Below, piece after piece: positions 42,114 to 51,559 of a stretch of DNA of 64,000 bases. The position numbers were made by a program, and so were the translations under genes. Below the pieces are notes generated by a model. The model was not told the origin of the DNA and ran no database searches. It saw nothing but the letters and a program-made list of their open reading frames with translations. The DNA comes from Branchipolynoe longqiensis (Eukaryota > Annelida > Polychaeta > Phyllodocida > Polynoidae): contig CM059199.1 of the NCBI GenBank assembly GCA_030323885.1, positions 744,001 to 808,000 of the forward strand, given 5' to 3'. Every line of letters begins with the position of its first letter. Position 1 is the stretch's first letter.

Positions 42114-42400
42114 AAGTAATTTTGAAAATATACCTTTTCGATGGCATCCTTTCCCCCCGTTTCAGAAACAAATACCAAATATAATTTATTTTGAATTAAC
42201 TTTTTTTCACTGAGAAAACTAGATCTCTTGGTTAAGATTATATTTATAGCAATAGAGTCGGAAATACAGCCATCTTAATTTCTATTATTCTAGTCCCCCT
42301 CCCACCATTCAAAAATATAAAGAAAATTTGAGAAAAAAACTCCCCGCTTAATTAAAAATCGAAGGGAATATTTTTGGTCGTATTAATATTACTACTAGTA
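42114..42400. other. Short stretch without a recognised feature
   Basis: AT-rich, no repeat or exon recognised. Confidence 0.4.
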
Positions 42401-42578
42401 CAGTAAAACCTCCCTAAATCGACCGACCATGGGACTGACTTTAAGTGGTCTATTTAGGGAGATGGTCGGTTTAGAGAGTTAGAATATCCTTACAATGGGA
42501 TTGTTGGGATCCAAATAAAGCGACCGATATATGGGAGTGGTCGATCTGTGGAGGGGTCTGTATAGAGAGGTTTTACTC
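42401..42578. mobile_element. Pogo/Tigger-like MITE, copy 3
   Basis: 178 bp between TA (42399-42400) and TA (42579-42580). Starts CAGTAAAACCTCCCTAAATC and ends TATAGAGAGGTTTTACTC, its inverted complement apart from single changes. This is the clearest TA duplication of the three copies. Confidence 0.85.
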
Positions 42579-42682
42579 TATTAGAAGAGTCCTTCCAAAA
42601 CAGCTGGGTTTGTTGGGGGCGGGGGGGGGGGGGCTAGACAGGACCACAAAACCATCGGACTCTGCAACCTTAACTGCGGTGT

Positions 42683-43556
42683 TCTCTGTGGTGGAGTGGT
42701 TAGAGTGTCTGACCTTTAGTGGTTAATATGAAGGTCGGTGGTTCGATTCTCTGTGCCAATTTGAATTTCCACCGCTGTGTATAAATTACAGCGTCATAAA
42801 AGGGAAGTTGCTCTCATACAATACTTGCTATCCGGACCGCACTTTGGCCACACCTCGCTCTATCTCCTCTCTGCTGGCCATGCTCCTCCTTGATATTGTC
42901 TGAAAAGAGTTCCAGGAGGGGGAGCCCACCAGCTTTTCACTTTCTGCTCTTATTCTGTCTGTGTCTTTGGCTCGCCAGCTGGTATCCATAGAGCAAATAG
43001 ACACGGTCCTTTGACTCAACTCTCCTCATTTCTCTTTCCTATAGTCTACCCTTTTTTTTCTCCCAGGCTTACTTCTCCCCCTGATCAAGGGAGTTGTTTG
43101 CTTGTGTAGGGCCCTTTACTTTATCATTTCTCTCGCTTTGTTCTTGTTGCTGGAACCGCTGGACCCACCTTTACCCGTCCCTTCCTCCTAAACCCTTGAT
43201 GCTGTCGACTGGATACGAGTGCTGTGCTACCGCCGGACCTGAGTTATTCAGAGCCACCCCAACGATTTGGCGTTTAATTGTTGTAAAGACATCCCCAGCT
43301 TCTACAACCGTCCCACCAGAAGATTAATCTTCAACCAAAGATTTATTGGTGCCTTTCTATATTGCTGCAGTTCTGCAGCCGGTAACCGTCGTAAGGTTAC
43401 AAACCCCCCAGAAGTCAGTCAATACAATGTCTCTGTGGTGTGGGAGGTTAAAAATCCCTTGGGTTGGTACAAGTGTAGCCTCTGGCTTTCTATCGACAAA
43501 CTGTCTAATAATATAATAAGGAAAACAAGTCTATTCAGACTTATCCATACTAGGCA
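42683..43556 (+). mobile_element. SINE-2 copy split by a 599-bp insertion
   Basis: 5' part 42683-42822: GTTCTCTGTGGTGGAGTGGT, GGTCGGTGGTTCGATTC, AGTTGCTCTCATACAAT. 3' part from 43422: ATACAATGTCTCTGTGGTGT, GTAAAAGTGTAG-type body, TTATCCATACTAGGCAG. Together the two parts rebuild one SINE-2 once the insertion and one ATACAAT are removed. Confidence 0.85.
42823..43421. mobile_element. 599-bp insertion with 7-bp target duplication
   Basis: Flanked by ATACAAT at 42816-42822 and 43422-43428. Pyrimidine-rich on the plus strand; begins ACTTGCTATCCGGACC and ends GAAGTCAGTCA. No terminal inverted repeats, no poly(A) and no canonical TG start, so it is not a clean solo LTR. Short frames on both strands (for example RAESEKLVGSPSWNSF on minus) match nothing I recognise. 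A retrotransposon leader or an LTR with degraded ends are the main alternatives. Confidence 0.65.
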
Positions 43557-43715
43557 GAAAGAAAGAAAGAAAACCCAACTCATTTGGGAAACTGATGTGC
43601 GCTTGTGTTCCGGTAAACATGCTGCCCTTTCTGAGATATTTGTTTAGAAACTTTCAAGATCAATGAATGTGTTGTGGGGGGCGGGGGGAGGTAGGGGTGT
43701 CTGGGCCTAGTTGAA

Positions 43716-44037
43716 CAGTTTGTTTGTTCGAGTTTTACATCCTAGAAACATTTCAGGATGGTGTGACTTCTGCCAGTGCACACTCATGGAAACTTTATAA
43801 GTGTTGCCCCATTGGTAGACCAGCTCGCCAGCACCATGACTGGATTTCCCTCTCAGTCGTATTATCATGAGAGTGAGCTAGCCAGTCCTTTCCCTATCCT
43901 AGTAATGCTAAGCGCCAGGCTAGGTAGCGAAAAGTATAAATTTGGTAAGTCATTGCTTTGATTCAACCAAGAATTGAATTTGTGACCTTCAACACTGGAA
44001 ACCTGTATTGTACCGATTCGGCCGCCGGGTCTGGTGT
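43716..44037 (-). mobile_element. SINE-1 copy, tail A
   Basis: Plus-strand landmarks: GTTCGAGTTTTACATCCTAG, CCAGTGCACACTCATGGAAA, AATGCTAAGCGCCAGGCTAG and GTACCGATTCGGCCGCCGGG. A small deletion removes part of the GGTCATATCAGG motif. Confidence 0.85.
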
Positions 44038-44317
44038 TGGAAGTGATAGAACTTCTTAAAACCATAATCAAGTGATGTAATTCATAAGTAAAAGAAAAGA
44101 GTTCAAGATAAGTTATATTTGGTATTTCATCTGAAATGGGAAAAAGATGCAACCAAAAATTGATATTTTCAAAATAAGTTAGTCATTTGAGAAAAAGTGT
44201 GGTTGTGTGCTTGTATTGATTGCCGAAATATCCATTGAGAAAGTTTCAAGAGAGCAATGATGGAGGTGGGGTGGGGCCTCTAGGGCAAAGTGGACATGAG
44301 TTGACGGGCGGAGCGGG

Positions 44318-44600
44318 ACGTAACTCAGGGGGTAGAGTGTCCACCTATGACGCGGTTGCTCATTCGATCGATCCTACTCAGTGGACCCATTTCTAGTTTG
44401 GGCTATTTTCCATTCCAACCAGTGGTCCACAACTGGTTCATCAAAGGATGTGGCATGTGCTGTCCTGTCTGTGGGAATGTGCATATAATAGATCCCTTGC
44501 TGCTTATCGGTAAGAGTAGTCTATGTGGTGGCAGCAGGTTTCCTCCAAAGGAATATATCAGAATGACCTTATGTTTGACATCCAATAGCCGATGATCTGA
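44318..44600 (+). mobile_element. SINE-4, mollusc-type tRNA-derived SINE
   Basis: Head GACGTAACTCAGGGGGTAGA with GTGTCCACCTATGACGCGG, then GATCGATCCTACTCAGTGG, then the central domain TTTTCCATTCCAACCAGTGG, TCCACAACTGGTTCATCAAA, GTGCTGTCCTGTCTGTGGGA, CATATAATAGATCCCTTGCT, and the terminus GTTTGACATCCAATAGCCGA. From memory this central domain is that of a SINE group widespread in molluscs and other invertebrates (MetaSINE-type). It is my best clue to the organism. Confidence 0.75.
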
Positions 44601-44790
44601 CAAAAATTCCTCCGAGCAAGTGGAGGCTATAGGCCCCGCGCAGGAGGCTGCGCGGTGCACGATGGGGGGTCCCACCCCTCCCCCGCCGGACAGGGGGGGG
44701 GGAGGTTGCCAGACACTACAGGCATTATTACACGTGATAAAGGGTTTATCACTATCCAGATAGGTTTTTATAGGTATATATATGTATTTA

Positions 44791-45130
44791 CAGATGAACC
44801 TCGATCCAACGGACTAATAGGGGGGAGCAGTTGTCCGTTAAAGCCGTTTGTCCGTTGCAGCGACAACATTTTCTGGGAGCTCTAGCCCATGCACATTCAC
44901 CTTTACTTTACTCTGGGGATCTTTCATATACCTACATACATGAATGACCCCCTTCTTATCCTTACTAGAGTCAACATTAAACTTTACAGCATATTTTCTA
45001 AGCTTGTCCTTAGCCTTACGGGTATCACTCAGGAGTTTTAAACGTTCGGACTAGATATTCACTTTAGCGGATTGAGTCCATTGCATCGGGAATCCGTTGC
45101 ATCGGTGTCCGTTGGATCGAGGTTCATCTG
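44791..45130. mobile_element. Pogo/Tigger-like MITE, second family
   Basis: 340 bp between TA (44789-44790) and TA (45131-45132). The first and last 24 bases are perfect inverted complements, starting CAGATGAACCTCGATCCAAC and continuing GGAC. TA duplication and CAG...CTG ends fit the pogo/Tigger group. No transposase. Confidence 0.88.
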
Positions 45131-45159
45131 TAGATATGTGTGTATATATATGTGTGTGT

Positions 45160-45203
<44 letters not shown>

Positions 45204-45512
45204 AGTATGTACATATGTTGTAATATATTTATTTATAAGCTGTTAAAGAGCTTAGTTATATATTGACTTGTCTATATGTAACATAGACAAACAAACGTGG
45301 GGTTTCTTAATGCGATTTCGCAACATGTATACCTACAGGGTAGACATCTTTACATCCTGATTATATATTTAGCGCAAACAATATCTTACCATTTAAAACA
45401 AGGTTGAGTCACAGTAAACGAAGGGGTGGCTCCATACTGAATGATTATTCCATATTCCCTGATTTGAATGCGGCGAGCATGAAATGACTATTTCCTTTAC
45501 GGACCACCATGT
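45131..45512. other. Stretch with a (TA)n run
   Basis: (TA)n at 45163-45199; the rest is anonymous sequence up to the retrotransposon border. Confidence 0.5.
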
Positions 45513-45628
45513 AATTGAAATAACGCGAGACCGACAGACTTTAATATTGGGATTTATTACATATTTTTCTTTAACTGTTACATGTCTGATTTTTGATGTC
45601 ATGATTACGAGGCTTACAGAACTTGACC
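45513..45628 (-). repeat. Split direct repeat B2
   Basis: 116 bp, plus-strand start AATTGAAATAACGCGAGACC, end CTTACAGAACTTGACC. By eye identical to B1 at 45871-45986. It marks the 3' end of the element. Confidence 0.95.
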
Positions 45629-45663
45629 CCACTGAGAGTAATAAGTATGGGTGGGTGGGATGG

Positions 45664-45873
45664 CTTTAAACCAAATGGCGTAGTAGATGTTGAATAGACC
45701 GCAGTCGAGGCCAGAGTGAAACCAAAAAGGCGGCTAGTTAGTTAACGTTAATTTCTACGCTGGGTGGAAGCGTGAAGGCGCCACAGCGGCGGAGTTCAGA
45801 TGCTTTGTATCCATTCGTAATGAGACGTCGGTCACACGCATTCAATTAACCATGTTTTCGTAACATGCACAAT
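45664..45873 (-). repeat. Split direct repeat A2
   Basis: 210 bp, plus-strand start CTTTAAACCAAATGGCGTAG, end TAACATGCACAAT. It matches A1 at 48589-48799 except for one A fewer in an A-run. It directly adjoins B1. Confidence 0.95.
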
Positions 45874-45986
45874 TGAAATAACGCGAGACCGACAGACTTT
45901 AATATTGGGATTTATTACATATTTTTCTTTAACTGTTACATGTCTGATTTTTGATGTCATGATTACGAGGCTTACAGAACTTGACC
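45871..45986 (-). repeat. Split direct repeat B1
   Basis: Second copy of the 116-bp B repeat. The recombinase reading frame ends inside it (stop at 45972-45974), so the last codons of the ORF are repeat sequence. Confidence 0.95.
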
Positions 45987-46383
45987 AAAGTTTTCAGCTA
46001 GAGTTCTGGGAGCCGAAGAAATCGAATGTCTCGGTACATAGGCGTGTACTGCCCCAGAGGTCCAATGACCCAAGTCCTTGATATCCTGTAGTGATGAGCC
46101 CAGGGAGGCACAAGCCTGAGCCCCACCTCGACGAAGACTATGCAAGGTTATGGCACCTGGTGCCGGGTGCCCCTGCGTGGCCAATGCCAGCCTAAGTGTG
46201 TCGAGTAGTGCTCGTGGTCGTAAGGGAAGGCCATCGGTCGTCATGGAGATGGAGTAAGTAGGACATGATTTCATATTGTGACGGCCTCATAGGGTCATGC
46301 CTTCTCCTGTTCATATAACCAAGGTACTCGTTCACTTGGATCGTCTTGTTTTTCCAGGTTCCCGGGGCCAATCCAGCCGCCAT
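45972..46383 (-). pseudogene. Tyrosine recombinase remnant of the Ngaro-like element
   Basis: Two pieces in different frames. The first, from about 46383, has the look of a core-binding domain (GTWKNKTIQVNEYLGYMNRR, then PSQYEIMSYLLHLHD). The second, ending at 45972, is the C-terminal catalytic part: TTDGLPLRPRALLDTL, the HxxR box in LHSLRRGGAQ, then KDLGHWTSGAVHAYV with the presumed nucleophile Tyr. The stretch between them, which should hold the first catalytic Arg and the Lys, is missing, and the frame changes at the join (about 46240-46255). The enzyme would make and resolve the DNA joints during integration; this copy cannot be active. Confidence 0.8.
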
Positions 46384-46414
46384 GATGGTGAGCAGTCGGT
46401 TGTGGTGATGTTGG

Positions 46415-46464
46415 GAGTAACCTATGAAAGAGGCAAGATATTAGGTGCGAATCATAGGTTACTC
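46415..46464. other. Inverted repeat between RT and recombinase remnants
   Basis: GAGTAACCTATGA (46415-46427) and TCATAGGTTACTC (46452-46464) are perfect 13-bp inverted complements around a 24-bp loop. The TAA stop of the gag-RT ORF lies in the right arm. It may be a remnant of an internal signal or have taken part in the deletion. Confidence 0.85.
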
Positions 46465-48549
46465 AGAGGATTGGGGTGAGGGCATCATCGTGGCTGACAG
46501 TATTTTCCCGTTTAAAGTTATGCCCAGCAATGGGGCAGAAAGTGGGCAGGCCCGGAGTTGCCTATACGCCCTGGCGAGGTCTGCACACCATATGAAAGCT
46601 CCCTGTCCCAGTCTGGTCACCTCATTCGCCAAATCGAGGATGCCCGGGAGGGTGTATGTTGCTGGCTGTCCCTGGTATTGAGCCTTCCTGATGCCTGCGT
46701 TTACACTCGCTCCACCGGGGAAACTCAAGTCAACTATGATCCTCCTTTTATTGGACCTCTGCTTTGCCCGAGTCATGAGAGGGCTGACCTGGGTCCAGGG
46801 AGTGAAGGGAAGCTCCTTGAAAGGACCCAGCATTGCGCCATGCCCGAGCTCCGTGTCAATGTAACTCTGCATGTGGGCTACGCTTTCAGTGTCCGTGTGG
46901 TGGTTCGCCTTTGATGATACTGGAGGCTTGTCAGCGGTATAGTCCACAGGCCACCCAAATTCCAAGAAATCAGGGAGCTGTTTATCATGGTAATCCCTGA
47001 GCAACTTCCTCCAAGCCCTGATTTTAAGCCCCGAGGGTATTGCTATGCGCTGGCCAATGTAGTTTGGAATGGCTGACAAACGAACCTGGGTGTAAGTTGC
47101 CATGTACTCACGGTGATTTACCCAAAGTTTGTCATCAGTGAACGGCCAGATGGTATTTAGGGTATGCCTGTATGTGGCCGGGGTATGAGGTGGGTCATAG
47201 TGAGGAGTTTGGTCGACCGATATCATGTCGAGTATGTGATCGATCCCATCCGTATCGACGTGATCCTCTACTAGGAGTCTGTCCAAAGGCCTATCATCAC
47301 AACGCGGTGGGCTTCCGTGAAATAGCTGTTTCGCCTTGATATATAATTCACATTGGGTCACCGTATGAACGTGTGCACCGCCTACAACGACCCCGGCAGC
47401 GCCTGCCGCGCTGTCTGGCCCGTCTACGGTGTTGCTACAATGACGCACGATGCGGCCATCTAGGTCACCGGCCTCGCCGCCGTCGCCCTTGGTAACGGGG
47501 TCATCTCGGCACCCCGCGCGCGCTGTGATTGACGTGACCTTCATACCCTCTGCCCGCTCCTCGCGTGTAGCGGTGACGTCATGTGCCGCCGCCTGCGGTT
47601 GTATGAAGTTGTCGTTGATTTTGGCTGCCTCGCAGCGGATGAATGTGGATGAGTCGATGTTCGTCTCTTGCTCTGCGAGTGTTGGTGCAGATGCATGACG
47701 CTTATGTGTTGTTTGAGTATCCATGTCACTTTTACGCTTTCTTAACTGTTGTATGCTGTTACTGCCTTCAGCGATAGTACTGTCAACTTTACCCCATTCA
47801 CACTTCCCTTGCACGGTGCTAGTACTGTTACATTTACCCCGTTCACATTTTTCTTGCACGTTGATGGAGGCTTCTGTAACTTCGATTCCTGCATTATGTT
47901 CACGATCATGATGCCGGTCGGGTCTATGGGATGCGACCTCACTTCCCGATCTTCTCCGTCTGTCGTCGGCCTCTTGGCCGTCGTGATGTCTGCCTGTGTG
48001 ACGAGGTGATGGTGAACTTGTACACGTACGGTTGCGGGGCCTGTGTCTGCCTGCACCGTCCGGGGTGCCTTGAGGTGACACGGCAGCGCGAGGCGATAGG
48101 TGTCTGTGACTGCGTGTTGGGGTGGGCGATCTGGACCTCTGTCGCCTGTTGACTCTCTTTGTTCTGTCGCTGCGTGGTGGAGTGGGAGATCTAGATCTCC
48201 GGCGGCTGTCGACCCTCTTTGTTATCTCGTCGATTCGCGCGTCGAACCCCTCTGACAAGTCGGAGATTTGCCTCTGTATCCCCGCAAGAACAAATGCAAG
48301 AGAAGCCTGTGAATTCCCCTTATCTTCCCTTGTCGGTGTCCCTGGGACAGAATCAGTACTACCATTGCTCTCTTCGCGCCGTTCCACGGTACGGCTTGAA
48401 CGAAGTTTGACAGGTGCGGTAATGGAAGAAATGACAACTGACCTCGGTCTTCCTCGCCCTTTTTTCTGTTTCTTTGGTGTTGTGGTTGCAGTCCGAGGTG
48501 GAGTGGAATCTCGGGTACGTTTGGAGCGGGCCTTCTTTGTTGCCGGCAT
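46459..48549 (-). pseudogene. Gag-reverse transcriptase ORF, truncated inside RT
   Basis: Open frame of 696 codons from ATG 48549-48547 to TAA 46461-46459. Residues 1-120: basic Pro/Thr/Lys/Arg-rich start (MPATKKARSKRTRDSTPP) and a possible short coiled coil (FVLAGIQRQISDLSEGFDAR). About 120-240: SR/RS-rich (RRRSRSPTPPRSDR twice), probably RNA-binding. Then a low-complexity segment with an internal duplication (EKCERGKCNST / GKCEWGKVDST). From about 400 the N-terminal pol region; at 567-682 the RT fingers and palm start: GAMLGPFKELPFTPW, KRRIIVDLSFPGGASVNAGI (601-620) and motif A CADLARAYRQL with Asp657. After NGK (residue about 682, near 46505) the frame leaves RT and stops 14 codons later. 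The catalytic xxDD box and RNase H are gone. RT would copy the element RNA. Confidence 0.85.
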
Positions 48550-48588
48550 TGTGCGTGTTGTGACTTTAGACCAAACTTTAAACCAAAA

Positions 48589-48799
48589 CTTTAAACCAAA
48601 TGGCGTAGTAGATGTTGAATAGACCGCAGTCGAGGCCAGAGTGAAACCAAAAAAGGCGGCTAGTTAGTTAACGTTAATTTCTACGCTGGGTGGAAGCGTG
48701 AAGGCGCCACAGCGGCGGAGTTCAGATGCTTTGTATCCATTCGTAATGAGACGTCGGTCACACGCATTCAATTAACCATGTTTTCGTAACATGCACAAT
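48589..48799 (-). repeat. Split direct repeat A1
   Basis: 211-bp repeat at the 5' end of the element, 40 bp upstream of the ORF start. It presumably carries the promoter. Its outer border lies 14 bp from MITE-F copy 2. Confidence 0.95.
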
Positions 48800-48813
48800 G
48801 GTGCATATATATT

Positions 48814-49070
48814 TGAGACAGTCTCAAAAGGTGCTAAGCAATATGGGACAAAACTGTGTCCATTGTAACGATCAACATATTATCTGCTTATGCATTTGCT
48901 CAGGATACACTGATTTGTTCTTTACATGGTGTTTCATAATCCCAATAGAATACATATTGATTTGAAGCAAATGTCCTTGTGTTTTCAGTGTAACCGTTTA
49001 TATGCTGTTTTGTCTCCTTCGTTACAATGGACAACATCAAAATGAGTGATCACCTTTTGAGACAGTCTCA
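48814..49070 (+). mobile_element. MITE-F copy 2, complete
   Basis: 257 bp. Left end TGAGACAGTCTCAAAAGGTG; right end CACCTTTTGAGACAGTCTCA, its perfect inverted complement, with GAGACWGTCTC itself palindromic. Interior: AAGCAATATGGGACAAAACT, TTGATTTGAAGCAAATGTCC, TAACGATCAACATATTATCT. Flanked by T/A-rich sequence. It probably belongs to the Tc1/mariner group, since the other copies sit in TA runs. Confidence 0.85.
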
Positions 49071-49149
49071 TTTACATTCCCAACTGTCACTTTCTGAGAT
49101 AAGCCACCGGCACAACCACCTAACACCACGTGTATCTAAAAGGACGTGG

Positions 49150-50205
49150 CTATTCGCAGAGCTCCTTTGCTCTTCGAATTAGCGGAAGACTGATTATTAT
49201 TTGCAGAGCTGCTTTGCTCTGTGAATTAGCGGAAGAATGATTATTATTTGCAGAGCTGATTTGCTCTGTGAATTAGCGGAAGAATGATTATTATTTGCAG
49301 AGCTCCTTTGCTCTGCGAATTAGCGGAAGAATGATTATTATTTGCAGAGCTCCTTTGCTCTGCGAATTAGCGGAAGACTGATTATTATTTGCAGATCTGA
49401 TTTGCTCTGCGAATTAGCGGAAGACTGATTATTATTTGCAGAGCTGCTTTGCTCTGTGAATTAGCGGAAGAATGATTATTATTTGCAGAGCTCCTTTGCT
49501 CTGTGAATTAGCGGAAGACTGATTATTATTTGCAGAGCTCCCTTGCTCTGCGAATTAGCGGAAGAATGATTATTATTTGCAGAGCTCCTTTGCTCTGCGA
49601 ATTAGCGGAAGACTGATTATTATTTGCAGAGCTCCTTTGCTCTGCGAATTAGCGGAATAATGATTATTATTTGCAGAGCTCCTTTGCTCTGCGAATTAGC
49701 GGAAGAATGATTATTATTTGCAGAGCTGCTTTGCTCTGTGAATTAGCGGAAGAATGATTATTATTTACAGAGTTCCTTTGCTCTGCGAATTAGCGGAAGA
49801 CTGATTATTATTTGCAGAGCTCCTTTGCTCTGCAAATTAGCGGAAGAATGATTATTATGTGCAGAGCTCCTTTGCTCTGCGAATTAGCGGAAGACTGATT
49901 ATTATTTGCAGATCTGATTTGCTCTGCGAATTAGTGGAAGAATGATTATTATTTGCAGAGATCCTTTGCTCTGCGAATTAGCGGAAGACTGATTATTATT
50001 TGCAGATCTGATTTGCTCTGCGAATTCGCGGAAGAATGATTATTATTTGCAAAGCTGCTTTGCTCTACGAATTAGCAGAAGAATGATTATTATTTGCAGA
50101 GCTGCTTTGCTCTGTGAATTAGCGGAAGAATGATTATTATTTGCAGAGCTGATTTGCTCTGTGAATTAGCGGAAGACTGATTATTATTCACAGAGCTACT
50201 ATCAC
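49150..50205. repeat. 47-bp hairpin minisatellite array
   Basis: About 22 tandem copies of a 47-bp unit: TTGCAGAGCTCCTTTGCTCT, GCGAATTAGCGGAAGAATGA, TTATTAT. Every unit contains a dyad, GCAGAGC-TCCTTT-GCTCTGC, extendable to ATTTGCAGAGC against GCTCTGCGAAT (one G-T pair). Variants alternate AAGAATG/AAGACTG and change the loop (TCCTTT, TGCTTT, TGATTT). No coding capacity is evident. Read-through RNA or single-stranded DNA would form a row of hairpins. Confidence 0.95.
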
Positions 50206-50391
50206 CATCCATATATATTACTACAATACTTAAATGAATACTTGTTTTAGTAAATGCATAAAATCACCAACAAATTAATCTATTACGATATATATAGAAT
50301 TTTCTAAAATTGTGACCAAAACAAAAGGCAAAATAATTCTGAATATGCACATGCACATGCGCAGTAAAATGATGCATGCTGATTGGTTGGT

Positions 50392-50455
50392 TTCAGCTCT
50401 GCAAATTACAGTATTGGTGGCAATAATTTGCAGAGCAGTAGCTCTGCAAATTGTA
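50392..50455. other. Palindromes related to the 47-bp unit
   Basis: AATTTGCAGAGC (50425-50436) and GCTCTGCAAATT (50441-50452) form a perfect 12-bp stem with a 4-base loop. Another CAGCTCTGCAAATTA lies at 50394-50408. The stem is the same dyad as in the array, here single and perfect, about 190 bp from the last tandem unit. It could be a terminal hairpin of the element that carries the array. Confidence 0.8.
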
Positions 50456-50784
50456 AATATATATATCCATCCACCCGCTGGATAGGCCTTACCTGTATAA
50501 ACTACACTTTTCTATTTTACCCAACAAGATTTGCAGAATTGACCGAAAATCTATAATTAGAAAAGCATACGAGATACAATGGATACGATTCTACATTTGT
50601 CAAAATGCAAAACTGGCAACTGAACCTCGCGATTCTCTGACACTGTCAGTGACAGTGTCAGTGACAGTGCTAACTAAGCCTATGGGGAAATATCCACGAG
50701 TTCAGGGAAATTCGCAATCGGTTTACAGATAACCTTGCCATAGGCATATAGTTCCACTTACATTTTTTTTTTTTTTACGGAGAC
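50456..50784. other. Stretch with a short CAGTGACAGTGT dyad repeat
   Basis: At 50637-50669, CACTGTCAGTGACAGTGTCA with GTGACAGTG is a self-complementary tandem. A T12 run lies at 50765-50776. Otherwise anonymous. Confidence 0.5.
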
Positions 50785-51460
50785 CACTTTCATCCCTGAA
50801 ATATTAGTATGGTGATCGGCATAATATAACTTACTTTATTTTGACGTCACTTTTATTTTAATTGAAAATTTAGCATTTTTGTCAGATTTCATGGTTTTGG
50901 GGTTTGCGGTCTAGACTATGCAAGGTGCATAGTCCGATGGTGATGGGTTTGAGTTTCTGGCACTTTAAAAAAATAGATACATATATTATAGATACATGTA
51001 GTACGACATTGGCATAATCTACCCTACCTATTTTGAAGTAACTTTTATTTTAAATGACACCTGACATTTATTTTCAGATTTCAGGGTTCGGGGCTGGCAG
51101 CCTAGACTAAGAAAGTTGCACATTCCAATAGTCCTGAGTTTCTGTCACTTTTAACCCAAACAAAAAAGAGATTAATACAGTAGGGTGATTAATGTAATCT
51201 ACCTTACATTTAGCTTGAAGTAACTTTATTTTAAATGACTAACCTTTGAAATATTTGAAGGGCAAACAAGTGAACATAATTTGGCAAACACCATTGGATT
51301 CCTTAGAAATGGGTTCTATTAAATTGGCTCCCGTATAACTTATAGGCAGCAAGAAATACATAATATTGCATCACTATCTAAGTTATACATGCTGGATCAA
51401 ATTTACATGGTTATTTTGGTTGAGAATTTTTTTTTGTTTTAATCGGAATCTGTAACTTGA
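50785..51460 (+). mobile_element. MITE-C copy 13, repeated 5' halves
   Basis: Three successive degenerate MITE-C starts or halves: about 50790-50925, 50930-51108 (GCATAGTCCGATGGTGATGG) and 51112-51460 (AGTTGCACATTCCAATAGTC ... ACTATCTAAGTTATACATGC). The first two lack the 3' half. It is an older, rearranged cluster. Confidence 0.6.
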
Positions 51461-51559
51461 ATTTGAAGTAGCCGTGCATGTAAGACGAGAGTTATGGATG
51501 GTCCAATTAGCGTAAGAAAAATATAACATAGAAATTATGTTATTTGTAGAAATTAATGG

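Larger units (their letters stand above)
45513..48799 (-). mobile_element. Ngaro-like tyrosine-recombinase retrotransposon, internally deleted
   Basis: About 3.3 kb, minus strand. Order in coding direction: A1 (48799-48589), gag-RT ORF (48549-46459), recombinase remnant (46383-45972), B1 (45986-45871), A2 (45873-45664), 35 bp, B2 (45628-45513). This A1-ORF-B1-A2-B2 arrangement is the split direct repeat architecture of Ngaro-type elements in the DIRS order, which integrate through a tyrosine recombinase and make no target duplication; none is seen here. A1/A2 differ by one base in an A-run and B1/B2 look identical, so the copy is young. RT palm motifs after A, RNase H and the middle of the recombinase are deleted. 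It could move only with proteins supplied by intact relatives. Confidence 0.85.

Noticed and set aside
42823..43421. Solo LTR
   Set aside because: Flanking duplication is 7 bp, the ends are not TG...CA, and no poly(A) signal was found. Kept as an unclassified insertion.
49150..50205. CRISPR-like array
   Set aside because: The units are contiguous 47-bp tandem copies with no unique spacers, in a eukaryotic genome.
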